A program made the translations under genes and the position numbers. A DNA stretch of 64,000 bases from Blastopirellula retiformator (GTDB lineage: Bacteria > Planctomycetota > Planctomycetia > Pirellulales > Pirellulaceae), in assembly GCF_007859755.1 (NCBI RefSeq), contig NZ_SJPF01000001.1, forward strand, positions 708,234-772,233, read 5' to 3'. This document shows positions 46,301 to 57,400 of the stretch, piece after piece. The notes beneath the pieces are model-generated. The model was given only the letters and a program-made list of their open reading frames with translations, was not told the DNA's origin and made no database searches. Within the stretch, counting starts at the first letter, position 1. Every line of letters starts with the position of its first letter.

Positions 46301-47321
46301 GCACATCGCGGATGCGGAACAACGTTGTGAAGAACTTGCTTTATTGGGCGGCCAAGCTTCTGCCGTGGTCGCCGATGTCAATAATCTTGACTCTCTCGAA
46401 ACCGCTTTTTCCACCGGATTTTCGAAGTACGGTTCGGTGGATGGTGTGTTTCACTGTGCGGCAACACCTGCTGGAGGTTTCGTTCAAAGAAAATCGATAC
46501 GATCGATGCTAAGTGTCCTTGAGCCAAAAGTGACCGGGGCACTGAATGTGATCAAAGCCGCACGCAGATTCTCGGCCAAAGACTTCGTAGCGCTGTTTTC
46601 TTCCAGCGTCGCAATCTATGGCGGAATTGGTGCGGCCGATTATTGCGCTGCCAACGCGTTTCTTGGAGCGCTTGCTGAGCGCGAAAATCAACCCGCCGAT
46701 ACACCGGTCTGCTGCATCCATTGGGATGCCTGGCAAGAAGAGTCATGGTTGGACGAGGGGCTAAAGCAACACCCGGAGCTTCTCCGTGAACTGAAGCAGC
46801 GCCGTGGCACCCATGGGATTTCAACCGAAGAAGCGATTCAGATGATCGAGATCGCAATTAGTGGTCGATTTTCGCAATCGCTCGTGACACGTCAGGACCC
46901 AATTCAAGCTGCAAAATGGTATGACGAAGCACTGACAAGGCTTGGCCCGAGCCGCGACGATGAGGTTTCTGCGGTGAGGCCAACACCCAGGCTGGGGACG
47001 CGGCAATTAAGTTCAACATTGTGTGAGCTTTATGCGGATACGCTTTCGCTTGATTCGATTCTGGACGATCAGGATGTTTTTCAACTTGGAATGAATTCAC
47101 TGCTGGCGCTTGATCTCGTGTCACGCATTCGCGACACGACCCAGTCGGACATCCCGATTGGTTGGGTCTTCGAGCACCGAACCGTACGTGATCTTTGTTC
47201 TCAGATAGAACAGAATCGCATCGAAAAAGAACTAGCGTTAATGGACGAAATCGAGAGCATGTCTGCGGAAGATGTTCAGGCTGAATTGGGTTCGATCGAG
47301 AAGAAGGGGAGTCATAGGTGA
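43377..47321 (+). CDS. Modular PKS: KS-vestigial AT-KR-ACP
   Basis: A 1314-residue polyketide synthase module. AGGAGG (43365-43370) lies 6 nt before ATG. KS about 1-430 with Cys176 (QTACATSL), His312 (ETHGTGTQLGDP) and His349 (SNIGHLDAAAG). An AT-shaped region about 445-720 is short. It lacks the GQG motif and the GHSxGE nucleophile; at the equivalent place is EADGTGVVAA (D597-G600). The post-AT linker LPTYPFKKQRFW is retained. A structural half precedes the KR, which has GGFGTVG (949-955) and Ser1076, Tyr1089, Asn1093, so it should be active. ACP Ser1241 (LGMNSL). No DH, ER, MT or TE. The extender must come from an AT acting in trans, none of which is in the window; host FabD is a candidate. 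The stop overlaps the monooxygenase start by 4 nt. Confidence 0.92.
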   Translation: MSGQGTEVAIIGMAGRFPGASDVESLWRIIEEGRDSSTQLSESDLIDIGEPLKRIRPQNYVRRVFLLDDFDCFDANAFGISPTEAQIMDPHHRIFLQSVQTALESAGYDPFQFDGTVGIYGGMGPSTYFRGRVPTSLQEKVDGLQFLVANDKDYLTARVAYLLGLNGPCVTVQTACATSLTAAHLACRSLLEFECDLALAGGVSIRLPQRAGYVPKEGGILSNDGRCRAFDASSSGTAYGSGCGVVVLKRLDEALRDGDNVLAVVLSSAVSNDGANKVGFTAPGVDGHIRVIREAIEIADIDVSSIDYIETHGTGTQLGDPIEIAALAQTYGKSQTAIRLGSLKSNIGHLDAAAGVASLVKTILALCKRQLPRCANYSQPNPELKLSQTPFRIETEPVEWTESTSTPRRAAVCSLGMGGTNVHMIVQEAPCREVQSSSARPTQLIPISAASEDQLTLAQNQLADWLSDHPSTDLADVAFTLQVGRRVQAFRNVVVCDSVTDAIAKLTSPASPNKVDRPTEHVVYSLSQKDDVSLVADAHLMREPSIRQSLEEVQHASQAIGVSDWRDSERLLSFVSLWSLARLWDSWSVNASHFEADGTGVVAAKVLTGEFSLVDGVSRIVQGESFPPITCCAASPLRLAVAGIQPGGDAFDNLLNTLGVLWKSGLVVNWSMFNKGHSRRRIPLPTYPFKKQRFWIEPVKDLSESPAQIDPPRSSSPSSRERARDLDEEEPAELKVRVPAWQQECSNRWFALDLSDADTFEWFLVSPAENETLVSQIQELEVSATVLRSLDEEGLSRLSNSSVQKPLMIVFDWSREDFRSTDQGFVSLVRAAKALDGFSNQVRICVIASNTFKVVGTEACRPWNVLMEGVGRVLPQEDKRFRCVFVDVTDITTSDCCKRAIAIALNPPEDRVVAIRGTQVFRRSFFTIDGASNSNGEVFRREGAYLITGGFGTVGYSIAKYLAENFQARLLLASRHIADAEQRCEELALLGGQASAVVADVNNLDSLETAFSTGFSKYGSVDGVFHCAATPAGGFVQRKSIRSMLSVLEPKVTGALNVIKAARRFSAKDFVALFSSSVAIYGGIGAADYCAANAFLGALAERENQPADTPVCCIHWDAWQEESWLDEGLKQHPELLRELKQRRGTHGISTEEAIQMIEIAISGRFSQSLVTRQDPIQAAKWYDEALTRLGPSRDDEVSAVRPTPRLGTRQLSSTLCELYADTLSLDSILDDQDVFQLGMNSLLALDLVSRIRDTTQSDIPIGWVFEHRTVRDLCSQIEQNRIEKELALMDEIESMSAEDVQAELGSIEKKGSHR

Positions 47322-48478
47322 ACCTTGATGAACGTCTTGCTCGACTCTCCCCAGAAAAACGGCGACTCTATCTAGCCAAACTTGGCAAAGCTCCTGAGCC
47401 CGATGATTCGTTAAGCCCGAGATTGGTAGACGACCACACAAGGAAATTGGAATTTAGCGTTTTCCTGTTCGGTGCCGAGAATAGCCAATCCAGTTCGCTC
47501 GACTACGATCAAATCTTAAAACTCGGGCAGTTTGCGGATCGAAACGGGTTCCGCGCCATCTGGACACCCGAGCGGCATTTCCACTCCTTTGGTGCTTCCT
47601 ATCCCAATCCAGCCGTCCTTGCTGCGGCGCTGGCGGGTTGCACTACCCGAATCGAATTGCGCGGCGGAAGCGTTGTGGTACCGCTGCATGATACGTTGCG
47701 CATCGCGGAAGATTGGGCGCTAGTAGACCGAATCTCCAATGGAAGGGCAGCGCTGGCGTGCGCTTCGGGTTGGCATTCAAAAGATTTCGTGCTCGCCCCT
47801 GAGAATTACAAAGAACGGCGCCACATCGCTTACGACGCGATCAACCAATTACGGAGTCTTTGGAAGGGGCAATCCGTAATTCGAAACGGTGTGGACGGTC
47901 AAGAGACGGAGGTCAGAGTTTACCCGAGACCAAAACAGGAAATGATTCCAATTTGGTTGACGTCCGCGGGCACCGTACAAACCTTCCGTAAAGCGGGTGA
48001 GTTGGGGGTTAACGTGCTGACATCGCTCATCGGGCAGAGTGTCGACGAACTGGGTAAAAAGATTCAGTTGTACCGAGAGGTACGAGCGAAAAATGCTATT
48101 TCCGGTCCCGGCATCGTCACGGTAATGCTGCATTGCCTTCTGTCAACTAATGCAACGGATGCGTTGCGGACAGCAAGAAATGAGCTGCAGAATTATCTGC
48201 TGTCGAGTCTGGAATTGGGTGCATCTCCAGATCATGACCTTTCGGCGCGATTGAGCGAGGCGTCGCCTCACGATGTGCAGCCAATTTTGGATCGGGCAAT
48301 CGACAATTTTTTTGCAGACGCCTCGCTTATTGGATCGATCGATTCTTGTGGCAAAGTCCTTCAAACGCTGGAAGATGTTGGTGTCGACGAAATCGCTTGT
48401 CTTGTTGACTTTGGCCCACCATTGGAAAGCATTATTGACAGCCTTCGCATGCTTTGCGAACTCATCGCCGAGCTTTAG
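47318..48478 (+). CDS. Luciferase-like FMN-dependent monooxygenase with NRPS-type N-terminal helix
   Basis: A 386-residue protein of the bacterial-luciferase superfamily, in the branch found as domains in, or beside, NRPS-PKS lines. Recognisable parts are LEFSVFLFGAEN, GFRAIWTPERHFHSFG near residue 75, GGSVVVPLHDTLRIAEDWA and SGWHSKDFVLAPENYKER, followed by PIWLTSAGT. Residues 1-22 (MNLDERLARLSPEKRRLYL) match the N-terminal helix of NRPS-3, which suggests docking to a carrier protein. Start GTG overlaps the PKS stop (GTGA), so translation is coupled and a substrate on the PKS ACP or the following carrier is likely. Luciferase-like domains in myxobacterial lines such as myxothiazol's are linked to glycine oxidation and amide release; whether that applies here is conjecture. 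Confidence 0.88.
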   Translation: MNLDERLARLSPEKRRLYLAKLGKAPEPDDSLSPRLVDDHTRKLEFSVFLFGAENSQSSSLDYDQILKLGQFADRNGFRAIWTPERHFHSFGASYPNPAVLAAALAGCTTRIELRGGSVVVPLHDTLRIAEDWALVDRISNGRAALACASGWHSKDFVLAPENYKERRHIAYDAINQLRSLWKGQSVIRNGVDGQETEVRVYPRPKQEMIPIWLTSAGTVQTFRKAGELGVNVLTSLIGQSVDELGKKIQLYREVRAKNAISGPGIVTVMLHCLLSTNATDALRTARNELQNYLLSSLELGASPDHDLSARLSEASPHDVQPILDRAIDNFFADASLIGSIDSCGKVLQTLEDVGVDEIACLVDFGPPLESIIDSLRMLCELIAEL

Positions 48479-51400
48479 GATTTGCGTTTGTTGTTCTCCA
48501 ATGCGCGCTGTTTCCTGTACTGTGCTCGACGGCCGACTCGATGTTGCGATCTTTCTTCCTCGCTCGATCCCAAATCGGACAAGCCTAATTCTGAAAGCCT
48601 CTTGGCTAATTGCCGAATGCTGGGGTTGCTGAACATTTCGGCGACGGAGAAATCGATCCCCATAGCGTGACGAATTTCGCGATGAATCCGGACAAGTGTC
48701 AATGAATCGGCGCCCGCTTCAAAAAAGTTCCTTGTCCAATCGAGGGATGACGTTCCAAGATGCTTGTTCACAATATCTGAAATCATTTGGTGGTGGAAAT
48801 CCGCGCGTTGGAAATCCGTGTTGGAGTCGGTGGTGTCCAACGTGGAATAGAAACGGTCGTCGAAATCGCTGGGGATCGGCAGTGTGGACCTGTCGATTTT
48901 GCCATTGGCAGTCACGGGAAACGAACTCATCTGAAGCACGCAAGCTGGCCTCATGTAATCGGGTAGCGTTTCGCGCAAGTAGCGGGAGACTTCTTCCGAT
49001 ACGTCGTTGAAAAGTTCGCTTTTGGTGACAACAGATGTTGTCGGTTTGGTCGCATGCGAGTTGGGCATTCCGGAAAATACGGAATGAAGAAACGCCTCGC
49101 CGTCGTTTAGACGGAAATCACTGCGAATTACTTCGAAGTCGACGCTCGCGACTTGGCAAGTTCCTAGTCCCGATTTCTCAGCGGCCAAGTCGACCAGCTG
49201 TGTCATCAATCCAGCTTCAAGTAGCGCAAAGTCTCGAGCCGCGTCCCGATATTTTGCACGGAGTCGATTCATATCGGCGACAAAGTAGATCGTCATCGCT
49301 GCTGAATCAAAGGCCGGTCGATTTTCGGGCCAATGGATGCTCGAAGAAATCGACGAGCCACTGCTCCGCCAGCAGAGCTGGTGTTGTTTGGGGTCGTACA
49401 AATACACTCCATCGGTCAGAGTGTCCGATTGCTGGCCGTTCAGATGGATAAATATACTTACCGCATACAGTCCGCTTGCCGACGCATAGCGATACTTCCA
49501 ATGTCCATCTTGCTTGTTACACGCAAGTGGTTCCAGCAGCGAACAGACTTGCTTTAACGTCAAAGGTGACGAGTCGAAAGTACGGTGACTTCGCCGGCAA
49601 ATCCTATTGTCTTGACGGTGACTGCCCGTATCGGCGTGGAGCGAGATCGGCGGTCGGTCAGAAATGCTCAACCCATCAATCGGCTTGTCGGCCAAGGTGC
49701 TAGCAGTGATATAGCCGACGATCGATTTTCGGGAGTTCCTCTCGACAACGCGTGCGATCGCGCTTGTCACACCTGGAATCCTTTGAAGAGCCAGTTCGAT
49801 CTCGCCGAGTTCGATTCGGTGGCCGCCTATCTTCACCTGATCATCTTCACGTCCAATGATCTCGATCGTGCCATCGGCGTGGTATCTCCCCAAGTCTCCT
49901 GTCCGGTAGATGGTTCGTTGATGGTCAGAAGACGTGATGAAACTGCGTTCGGTGGCGACAGGGTCATTCCAATACCCAGACGATAAACTAGCACCGCTTA
50001 TGTAAATCATTCCACTAACCCACGGTGGGCAAGGCTTCAGGTCTTCATCCAATACCTCGACGACTTGCCCTTCGAGCGAAGTTCCGTAGGGTATGCTTAC
50101 CCACTTGGAATCGATGTCTCCAATCTCGAAGAAGATGGACCAGATACCGGCTTCGGTTGCGCCTCCCAAAGAAATCACCCGTGCTGACGCGTTGTGACAC
50201 TTGATGCGATCGGGCAATGACAGTGGAATCCAATCACCGCTCAAAAACACTAGTCGGAGGCTGGAATCCAACGCAAACTCGTCGTCGCATTCGAGAAGCA
50301 TCTCCATCATCGCTGGAACCGTATTCCAGACCGTCACGCCTAATTGATTGATCAAGTCGCGCCAATGCGCGGGGTCTTTGCGACGATCTGCATTTGGGTA
50401 CACCAATGTACCGCCTGCCCCAAGTATCCCAAAAATGTCAAACACCGACAGATCAAAACTCGCCGACGACAGTGCCAAGACGCGGTCGTTCGATGAAATA
50501 CCAAACTGCTTTACAATCGTGTTGACGGTGTTCAGCGCCGCCCGATGATCCATCATGACGCCCTTTGGCGTACCCGTTGATCCCGACGTAAACATCACGT
50601 AGGCAACATCGAAGTCCGATGTTTTCGCAACGAAGTTGGCCTTGCTCGCGGGTTTGTCTTGAATTTGCACAAGGCGAACGTCCGCCGGCATCCAATGTAG
50701 ATCATCCGGCTCAGACATCGTGACCAGCGTATCCACCTCTCCTATCTGAAGTATCTTTTTGATTCGCTCCTTGGGTTGTGTGCTGTCAATTGGAAGGTAG
50801 GCGAAACCCGCTCGAAGAATCCCGATGATTGCAACGACCTGCTTCCAACCGGGCTTGCAAAGAACGCCAACCAGTTTGCTATTGGTCGTGTGAGTTGACG
50901 TGACGCTTTGGGCAATCGAATCGGCAAACGCCAGCAACTCCCCGTAAGTTAACGATCGATCTTGCGCAATCACCGCTGTTGCGTCTGGGGTGCGTCGCGC
51001 CCAATCAACAATCGGTTCCTCAAGCCTTCCCGTCGCAGCATCGTCACATTGATTCGCTTGCAGTGCAAATCCCGGAATCAGTTCCGCCGCCGTCAAGTCC
51101 CAAGCACTTTCGTCTTCCGCCAGTCGTTTAAGCGAACGGATGTACTCCTCAAACATCTTATCGATCATCCCAGCAGGAAACGCCTCGACGAGATGGTCCC
51201 ATCTTATTCCCAGCCCGCGATCATCCTCTGATACTTGGTGATCCAAAAGCGTCTGCGGACTTTGAGTGATTCCGTGAATCAAATTTCCGATCGGCGATCG
51301 ATCAGGGTATTGCTCTCTGGAGTGCAGCGGAAGCGTGCTGGTAAATACAAATGGAATGGGCTCATACTTGCCAAGCATGGCAGCACGCGCTCGCATGACT

Positions 51401-54400
51401 TCGACGCCGTTAAACAGATTGTGATCAAGATCATCGAGGAAAGATTGTTGGATGGATTGCGCCTCGGAACGGAAACTTTGTTCCTGATTTGAAATAGCAA
51501 CGAGGGTCAAGCAGGTGAAATCCCCTACCAGGTTTTCCAACTCCGAGTGAAGTGGAAGGCAGTTGTACGTCGTGACATTGATGGTGAATGACTGACTTTC
51601 ACTCCATCGCGAAAGCACCATCGCGTACACCGAAAGCAAGAATCCCGAAGGCGTTAGGCCTGATAGCGCAGCTCGCTTCTTCAGTGCGATCCAGAGGTCA
51701 TGATCTAACGTGTGATTACGTCTCTGGAAAGCTGTCGAACTAAGATTTTCAAGATCACCGGCCAGCGGCAGCTTTGGCGCCGAGGGAAGGTTTGGAAGCT
51801 TCTTCAGCCAATAGTCACGTGAAGATTGAAAGAACGGAGTTTGCCGTAAGGCGCGTTCGGCCAAAACGTAGTCTCGAAACGATACGGATGGTCGTCGCGG
51901 TTTGCGTGTTTCATCAAGGTAGAAGGCCTCCAAATCCCTTCCTAGGATCGCAAGGCTGTCGGCATCAACAATGAGTAGGTCAATGCTGAGATGGATGTGG
52001 CAGATTCTGTCGGAAAGCCGCGTGATTCGGACTTCAAATAGAGGCCACTGGGCTGTATCGAAACTTTGCTGGCCAATTTCTTGGCGAGTCGATTCAAGGA
52101 ACTTTTGGGCCTCGTTCTCGGAGAGACTTGAGCAGTCTGTGACTCTAATTTCGTACTTGGGAACTTCTGCAAGAATCTTCTGACTTCCGTTGGGCAGAAT
52201 GATTGCTCTCAACATTCCGTGTTGTTCAATTAGCGAGTTGACCGCCGACTGCAGGCGAATGGTCTTCAAATCGGTAGATTGAAACTCGAGGTAGGCATGC
52301 GCAGGAAGGTTTCCAAGCAACATACCTTTCTCGCGTCCTACCCAATAGGCTTGCTGGATGTCGGTCAGAGGGAACGGATCGAACTGGCGCTCTACGTCGG
52401 GTGTAATCAACGGCAACGAATCGAATTCGACGGAATTGGAGTCTTTTAGGTGGTCGATTTTGCCTGCAAACTCTCGAACCGATTGGTTCTCAAAGAGCAT
52501 TCGCAGCGGAACGTCCACCTTGAGTGCGCGTCGGATGCGTGCAATGGCACGCGCTGCGAGAATGGAATGACCTCCGATTTCGAAAAACCGAGACTGTGCT
52601 GTCAGGTTTGAAACGCTTAAGACGTCTTGCCAAATACCGGCAACGATTTCTTCGGTCGCGGACAGTTTTTCATTCGTGCCAAGATCTTCGTTCTGTAGGT
52701 GAGCAGAGAACTGAGCCAATGAATTGCGATTCGGTTTGCCGCCTGAGGTGCGCGGTATCGCGGGTAGATGTGAAAACGCCGAAGGGATCATATAGGGCGG
52801 TAACGAAGCCGCCAACTCTTCCCTCAGATACTTGCCGGGGATCGGCGCCTGGTCCTTGGTTTCGTAAAACGCGACGAGAGTCGAATCTTCGGCATTGACT
52901 TGGGCGGTGCGCACGACAGAGGCAAGCACATTTGGGATTTGTTCGATCGCTCGTTCGACTTCTTGCGGTTCAATTCTGTATCCGTTTACTTTGATCTGCA
53001 AATCACTCCGGCCGTGATACAGAAGGCTCCCGTCGGATAATCTCGATGCAAGATCTCCGGTTTTGTACAACCGTCCGCCGGGTTCGTTGCAAAATGGGTC
53101 CGGTACGAACGCGCTGGCCGTCAAGTCGGGACGGCCAAGATACCCCAGAGAAACACCCAGACCTGAAACGTATAACTCACCAACCGCGCCAACGGGAAGT
53201 TCCATTCCTTCGTCAGACAAAACGTAGCAGCAAAGACCCTTGATGGGGCACCCAATTCTTGTTCCCCACTGGCGAAAAGAATCGCTTTCATCTGTTTCAT
53301 GAAAGGTGACATGGACCGTCGTCTCAGTGATTCCATACATATTAATGACTCGCGCACGATTGGGTCTCGCGAGCTTGAACCACTTCGCCAATGAGTGGAC
53401 TTTTAGCGTCTCTCCTCCCAGGATGGTGTACCGAAGCGAGGTGATTGCCTCGCTTCCTTCGGCGTGTAAGTGGCTGACCAAAGATTCAAAAGCCGATGGA
53501 GTCAGATTGAGAACGGTGATTTGTTGGTCTGAAATTGACTTTGCCAGCAAGTCGGGTGAACGAGCCTTCCAACGCGACGTCACCAACAACCGGGCACCGG
53601 AAATCAACGCGCCCCATATTTCCCAAACGGAGAAATCGAAGCTCAATGAATGACATAGCGTCCAGCGGTCATCGGTGCCCACATCAAACTGTTCAAGTGC
53701 GGATAGAACAAGGCTTGAAAGATTTTGATGGGTTGTCAGCGAGCCTTTGGGCCGACCCGATGTTCCCGACGTGTAGATGATGTAAGCAAGCGAATGCGGG
53801 TGTATCGTGGGTTTGAAGCCACTGGCGGGACGAGCCGAATCAAAACGGTCAAAATCACCTGCGTATATCAATTCGATTTCCAGATTCGATTCAAAAGCCG
53901 ACGCAGACGTATCGTCAACTACGACATGTTGGCACCCCGCATCGTCCAGGATGAAACTCTTTCTTGCGGGGGATTCGTCTGGATTGATCGGTACGTATGC
54001 GGCTCCCACCTTCCAAATTGCCAAGATTGCAACGATTGCATCCTTTGTGGGCTGAAGGCACAAACCGACTCGGCCTTCGGGACCGATTTTTGCCAGCGTC
54101 AATTGTCGTGCAAACTGGCACGCCTGCCGTTCGATTTCTGAATACGTCACCTCATGTTCAGTCTCCGAAACTACGGCGATGTTGTCCGGATGCTGCAATG
54201 CCAGACAACGAAATCGTTCATGAATGGGTTGGAATTCATGACCGGATCCACTGTTGGAATCATCATGAACTTTCGGAAGCAGCCCGCACTCGGCCGGTCC
54301 GATCGAACGGTGCGGACCGATTGGGTCGTTGGCGGCTGCCTCTACAATCGATCGGTAAGTTTCAGCTAACGCATTGATTTCCGAGTCAGCGATCTTTGAC

Positions 54401-57400
54401 CTGTCATAGGTAAGTAGAAGTCGAATCCGATGCTCGTCGATATCTTTGCGAAAGCTAACGACAAGCTTAAAACTCGTTGTCTCCTTGGTTTCGTTGGACA
54501 ATACCTCTAATTCGGGAAATCGATCTAATCGCTGATAAACGTGATAGTGCGTGAAGTAAAAGATGACATCCGAAAGAGGCGAGTCGGGAAACATCTTTTT
54601 GATATCGGCGATTGGAAACAGGCTATGCGAAAGCGCCTCCTGTTCGCCGTCAAATGCCCGTTTGGCGAGATCCGCCCACGAACAATTTGAAAGATCAAGC
54701 GAAATGGGCACCGAGTTAAGAAAGAGCCCAGCTACCGCGTCACCGCCTGGAATCGTCCAGCGACCACTTCCTGTTACGCAAGAACTAACTCGGTTCATGC
54801 CCGATAGCACCGACAAAGCTTTGAAGTGCAATGCCAGAAGCGTGCTCTTCATCGGAGTCTTGATTTGTTCACTCAGTGATTCAAGCTTCTCCGAAATTAG
54901 CCTTGGAATATCAACTTCGACAGTGTGGTGTTGCCCCTCGGCGACGAGGGCGTGTCCCATTCGCCATCGCGATCGCGGCAGCCTCGCGAACGGAGCGTCA
55001 GAGATCTTTTGTCGCCAAAACTCCTCGGAGTCTTGACGCTTACGCGCAACCATTTCTTCCTTGACAAAATCGGCGAATCGATGGCTTGTGCATTTGTGTG
55101 TATGCAACTGCTCGCCACGCATTCCAGAGAGGTACGATTCCGCCAATTCGGTGATCAGTGTTGCGTCGCTCCAACCGTCAAGGATGGCGTGATGGAAACT
55201 AAATGTAAGGTGAAACCGACTAGAATCACAAATGTGAACGATGATGCGTGCCAACGGAGGAACGTTGATGTTAAAACCTCGTTCACGCTCGCGGTCCAAT
55301 GCTTCCAAGACGACTTGCTGTTGTCGGTCCGAGCTCTCGTCTCGTAGATCGAACACTTCAAATGGACAATCAATCGATTTGTGAATCCGTTGCGTGGGAG
55401 GATCGGAACTCATGTCGAATGAGGATCGCAACACTTCGTGACGCTCAAACAACTTGATGACTTCAAGCTCCATCGATTCCACGTCGATTGGTGCTTGCAA
55501 GTGGTAGCTCACAACATCGTGGTAGATTGGATCACTTCGGTCGAGTTCACGGTGATAAAGCATGCCTTCCTGCATCGAGGTCAGCGGGTAAACGTCCTCG
55601 AACTCTCCCAGGCGAAGATGTGGAACAAGTTCGCCCGGCCCGACCGCTTGTTGTGCCGTTGAATCGATCGTCGCTTGCGCCGCTAATTCATTCAATACGG
55701 GAAACTGCATCAACTGCGCTAACGAGAATTGGATACCTTGTCTTGCAGATCGCGAAACAACTTGAAGAGCGCGAATGGAGTCGCCACCGATTGCGAAAAA
55801 GTCGGAATCGGCAAAAACGAGACTGGTATCCAGAACCTCTTTCCAAATCTCGATTAGTTCTTCTTCGAGTTCGCTGACAGGTTCTGCTCCGCCCTTGGAG
55901 GGTGCACACATTTCGGCGAGCTGGTTTCGATCACTTTTTCCTGACTTGGTAAGGGGAACTCGTGCAATGACACGAAAGTTCGTCGGAATCATGTAGTGCG
56001 GAAGACGCTCGCTCAAGAAACGAACCACCTCCTCTTGAGTAATTTGAAATTCCGTGTCTTGGTTCTTCGGAACGAGGAACGCTTCGATTCGGGTGATTCC
56101 TGCCGCATCGTTTACAGCAACATTCACAGCATCGACAAATGGGGGCATCTGTCGAAGCGCCGAGTCGATTTCCTCCAACTCAATACGATAGCCTCGAACC
56201 TTGACTTGGTTGTCAGCTCTTCCGCAGTACTCGATTTCGCCGGAGGGGGAACGTTGGACCAAATCTCCCGTCCGATACATCCTCACCCCAGCCTCTCCTC
56301 GAAACGGATCGGGAAGAAATGATTCCGCCGTCCGCGCCGGATCTGCCAAGTACCCGCGAGCGACACATAAGCCTCCGACATACAACTCGCCCAAAACACC
56401 AGGAGGCACGGGGTAACCCATCGAATCGAGTATGTAGATCGACGTGTTTGCGATTGCGTCCCCAATGGGTATTCGTCCTTCACTTGTCCCCTGAATCGAT
56501 TGGCTGCTGCAGCCAACGGTCGCTTCGGTGGGGCCATATTCATTGACGATTTTTAGCTGTTTGTTGAGTTGAACCAAATCGCGAACGTGATGCCAATGGA
56601 GCGGCTCGCCACCCAAAACGAAATGGTTCGTGTTGCAGGCCAGTGTTTTCGCCGGGGTTAGCGACAAGAGGGCGCACAGATGACTAGGCGTCATCTTGAT
56701 GAAACGAAAGTTGCGATTTCCAAGCGTCTCGGCGATGCATTCGATTGAATCGATGCGAGTCGGAATGGTGACTGGTTCACCTGTGATCAGTGGTACAAAT
56801 AGAGAAGTGACGGTAAGATCAAATCCTAAAGAGCCAACCAATATTGACCCGTGTCCCGAAGTACCTTGGCACTCGTTTTGAAACCATCGCAAATAGTTGG
56901 CCACTGCCCCATGCGAAATCATGACGGGTTTTGGAGTGCCACTTGACCCGGAAGTAAGCAAGACATACGCCAAATGATTAGGCGAAATTAGCTGATTCGG
57001 TCGATCCAACCGAGGTTCGGAATGCGTCCACTGAAAAACATGCGTTTTCGAGATCTTGAGAACCGACGGAATCGTTGAAGATGTGGGTTGACCAATCCTG
57101 CGGCAATTTGCGGCAGCAAGGCTTCGGGCGATTCGCTCGGTTGGAAGGGAATCGTCGATCGGCATGTAAGCACCGCCGGCCTTCATCACCCCCAGCATCA
57201 TCGCAATTGCCGTCGCCGGATTCGATAAGGAAACACCAACACATTCCTCCGTCTGTAATCCGTCATCAATGAGTTCGCGCGCAATTGAATTGGCGAATGC
57301 TTCGAGCTCTTCAAACGTGATTTGACGATCACCCTGGATGATCGCAATTTCATTGCCAAATTTATCTGCTGCACCTTCAAAAAGCTCGTGCAAAAGCTTC

